Origin: Mucidula mucida
Lineage: Eukaryota > Basidiomycota > Agaricomycetes > Agaricales > Physalacriaceae
Direction: 5' to 3'
Assembly: GCA_015501055.1 (NCBI GenBank)
Contig: JADNYV010000160.1
Coordinates: 21,451 to 85,450 of the forward strand
DNA length: 64,000 nucleotides
Below the pieces are notes generated by a model. The model saw nothing but the letters and a program-made list of their open reading frames with translations, had not been told where the DNA came from and ran no database searches. Positions 62,143 to 64,000 of the stretch are shown here, piece by piece. The position numbers were made by a program, and so were the translations under genes. How positions within the stretch are numbered: position 1 is the stretch's first letter; every line of letters begins with the position of its first letter.

Positions 62143-62312
62143 GGGTGGCGCAGTAAAACCTTGGTTTTGATACCTCTTGAGTTTACTGTGGTATTCAACG
62201 GTATTGATACTGTATCAAAACCATTATTAACACTGACAGTTTCAAAACCTGAGCCTCCTGAGACCGGTATCGATAACGTTACTGACACCCCGGGAGGTTT
62301 ACAGCGCCACCC
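62143..62312. mobile_element. MITE flanked by TA (Tc1/mariner-like)
   Basis: A 170-bp element with terminal inverted repeats GGGTGGCGC(A/T)GTAAA(A)CC at both ends and TA dinucleotides directly outside (62141-62142, 62313-62314). The interior holds a second inverted pair (GGTTTTGATAC... / ...GTATCAAAACC). TA flanks suggest a Tc1/mariner-type origin. No coding capacity. Confidence 0.75.
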
Positions 62313-62377
62313 TATTGAGGATCCTTAGCAGTATTGGGTATAAAAGCATAAAAAGAACAATCATAGAAACCAATATT

Positions 62378-62478
62378 GATGAGGATGGGATTCGAACCCA
62401 TGCCCTTTCGGACCAGATACAATCGTGATCGCCACCTAAACCTTAGTCTGGCGCCTTAGACCGCTCGGCCACCTCACC
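62378..62478 (-). tRNA. tRNA-Leu(AAG) with anticodon-loop intron
   Basis: On the minus strand the acceptor arms GGTGAGG and CCTCATC pair over 7 bp (one G-U). Box A is TGGCCGAGCGG and box B GGTTCGAATCC. The anticodon stem CCAGA/TCTGG brackets loop CTAAGG...A, giving anticodon AAG. A 22-nt intron (TTTAGG...GATTGT) sits after position 37, the standard eukaryotic site. The long variable arm (TCCGAAAGGGC) is typical of tRNA-Leu. The CCA end is not encoded, as expected. Confidence 0.95.
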
Positions 62479-62907
62479 GTGCCGTTGAGATCAACTGCGC
62501 TACCTGGATCAACAGCCCTCGAATAACTCTCACATCCCATCGATGGCCTTCCCTTGATACCCCAAGAAACCTATTGAATTCCCCACCTCCGCCTCCACAC
62601 AGATCCACGTACGTCGATGTAGCAAAGTCGCTTACATTCCAGTCGCGTCCAACCGTCTCAGCCATTCATGGAACCACAGAAACCGAGAAGGGTGTATTAG
62701 AAGCACAACAAATATATACCTCGAACGAACTTGGAACAGCTCTCAAATAAATAGTATAGTCTATGTATGTTCTATCTCTATAGATGGTATCAAGTGGTCA
62801 TGAGCGGGGAGGGTGGTGGATACAATTGTGTTGAAGAGAGAGAGTCCTCAAAGCAGGAAAACGAAAAAAATACTGTAAATCATAAAATCAAAAACCCAAT
62901 CTGACAT
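62479..62907. other. Intergenic, 3' flank of the CreA-like gene
   Basis: Non-coding stretch between the tRNA and the stop of the CreA-like gene, probably holding its 3' UTR. A minus-strand frame at 62474-62665 has no recognisable domain. Confidence 0.45.
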
Positions 62908-64000
62908 CTACCATGCTCCGCCCTCGCCGCGTACAGCGGCCTCAAAGAGACTGAAGCCAGGCAACTCTTCGCCCTTCTTGATATCCTCGCCCTCATCGTC
63001 GCCAATCTTTAGTGGCGCAAGCGTGATAGGTGTGTGTAAACTGCTAGTGCTCGAATCCGGTGTACTAGGCGTACTAGGTGGAGGATGGGAATACGCATGA
63101 GGATGAGTTTGGTGGCTACTCGCATGTATCGGAGTCATGCCAAACGCCATCCGAACTGAATGGGCTAGATGATGATGCACATGGTGATGGTTGTTACTGT
63201 GGGGAGGAGAACCACTGCGACTTCGGCTACTAGGCGGAGTGCGGAACTATGGTGCGGTATGCTCGGCGGCGGTAACATAAGTGTGGGACTGGGAGCGCGA
63301 GACGGATCTGCGCTGTGCAGCTGGAGAGAGCGAAGCGGGCCGAGAAATGGAGATGTGCTTGGGGTATGTGTAGCGCTGGTGCGGAGACTGGAAGAATAAT
63401 GAGGTACATGCGGGCCATCGGAATCACTCGATTGTGGCGAAGGGCTGTGCGGGCGATGGTATGGATGGTGGCGGTCATGATGCATGTGGTAATTGTTCGA
63501 GTGGTGGTGCTCAAACGGTGTCATCTGCCACGCGGGACCAGACAACCGACGGGTGATCTTGCGTTGTTCCGTATGCAAAGGCTCGTCGTCGTCGTCGCGG
63601 GCATTGGAGATACCAAAATAACCATTACCGTGCATTTCTGTAGTGGGTGACGTGGTCGCGCTCTTGCTCATCCTGAACGAGAATGGGGTCTCCACCGTTC
63701 TAGACTGGTATTCCGCCTCCGCAGTCATCAGCGTGGCGCGCCTCGTATTCTGCACGGCGCAAGGCTTCCTCCCTTTCCAATGCATACAACTCGTCCATCG
63801 CGACACTCGAAAGTGTGGTGAAAGGCGTGCTCCGCCTGGAATGAGGCACATCATAGGAACCGACTGCCGTGGGTCGCGCATAATCCTTGAGGAAAAATCA
63901 AATCAACCATATGGACATCGATTAGAATCGGCAAATACACACCTCATCATCGCTGCCCGCCCGACTTCTTGCCTTCTTCTTGATCCTTGTTTCTCCCCGT
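62908..64000 (-). CDS. CreA/Mig1-like carbon catabolite repressor, C-terminal part
   Basis: The gene enters from the right edge, so the expected C2H2 zinc fingers are outside the window. The visible part reads TRIKKKARSRAGSDDE, an intron (63886-63942), DYARPTAVGSYDV, then STPFTTLSSVAMDELYALER and EEALRRAEYEARH. Next come SKSATTSPTTEMHGNGYFGI, RRLSGPAWQMTPFEHHHSNN, STSPFLGPLRSLQLHSADPS and RAPSPTLMLPPPSIPHHSS. The last part is HHHLAHSVRMAFGMTPIHAS and ELPGFSLFEAAVRGEGGAW to a stop at 62908. This order matches basidiomycete CreA/Mig1 repressors by recollection, including the Ser-Pro-rich and His-rich tail. Between IPHHSS and SRSRSGSPPHSNN the frame shifts by one base near 63240, either a mutation or an assembly error. 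DNA binding cannot be confirmed here. Confidence 0.6.

Overview
The window is fungal nuclear DNA, almost certainly from a mushroom-forming basidiomycete (Agaricomycetes). Genes are dense, on both strands, and split by many introns of about 45-60 bp with GT...AG ends. Several families are characteristic of this class: a DUF6534 membrane protein, a Ste3-type pheromone receptor, pyranose 2-oxidase, agaric BTB proteins, and a TRANK1-like UvrD-fold helicase. The species cannot be named from sequence alone. Exon limits were read by eye from reading frames, splice dinucleotides and family motifs, so each gene span is more reliable than its exact splice sites.

Layout. 1-7.9 kb is a transposon nest with no host gene: diverged dispersed repeats, a 1.7-kb hAT element with a perfect 8-bp target duplication and a tRNA-like module, a 667-bp hAT MITE also with a perfect 8-bp duplication, and copy A of a long repeat whose copy B lies at 21.4-22.7 kb. 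8.2-20.7 kb is a metabolic block: DUF6534 membrane protein (-), monocarboxylate-type MFS transporter (-), O-acetylhomoserine sulfhydrylase-like PLP enzyme (+), flavin monooxygenase (+), CmcJ/AsaB-like oxidoreductase (-) and MIF-like tautomerase (+). 22.9-24.8 kb is the AP-2 mu clathrin adaptor (-). 25.5-31.8 kb is a complete but coding-damaged tyrosine-recombinase retrotransposon of the Ngaro/DIRS group with split direct repeats in the order A1-ORFs-B1-A2-B2.

32-37.7 kb holds two related but differently broken BTB genes around an F-box/LRR-like gene and a heptad-repeat protein. 37.7-44.2 kb has an AIF/FSP1-like oxidoreductase (-), a multipass membrane protein (+) and pyranose 2-oxidase (-). 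46-49.6 kb has a conserved hypothetical, the CCAAT-binding subunit NF-YC/HAP5 (+) and a decayed metallo-beta-lactamase-fold gene. 50.6-51.9 kb is a Ste3 pheromone receptor (-). 52.7-60.8 kb is one very large TRANK1-like helicase gene (-). 62-64 kb has a TA-flanked MITE, an intron-bearing tRNA-Leu(AAG) (-) and the C-terminal half of a probable CreA/Mig1 carbon-catabolite repressor running off the right edge.

How it works together. The PLP enzyme, monooxygenase, CmcJ-like oxidoreductase and transporter within about 8 kb could be a small specialised-metabolism cluster, but no PKS, NRPS or terpene synthase is visible. The most striking object is the Ngaro-like retrotransposon: its paired terminal repeats look identical, yet its ORFs carry single-base frameshifts, a nonsense codon and an intron-like segment inside the reverse transcriptase.
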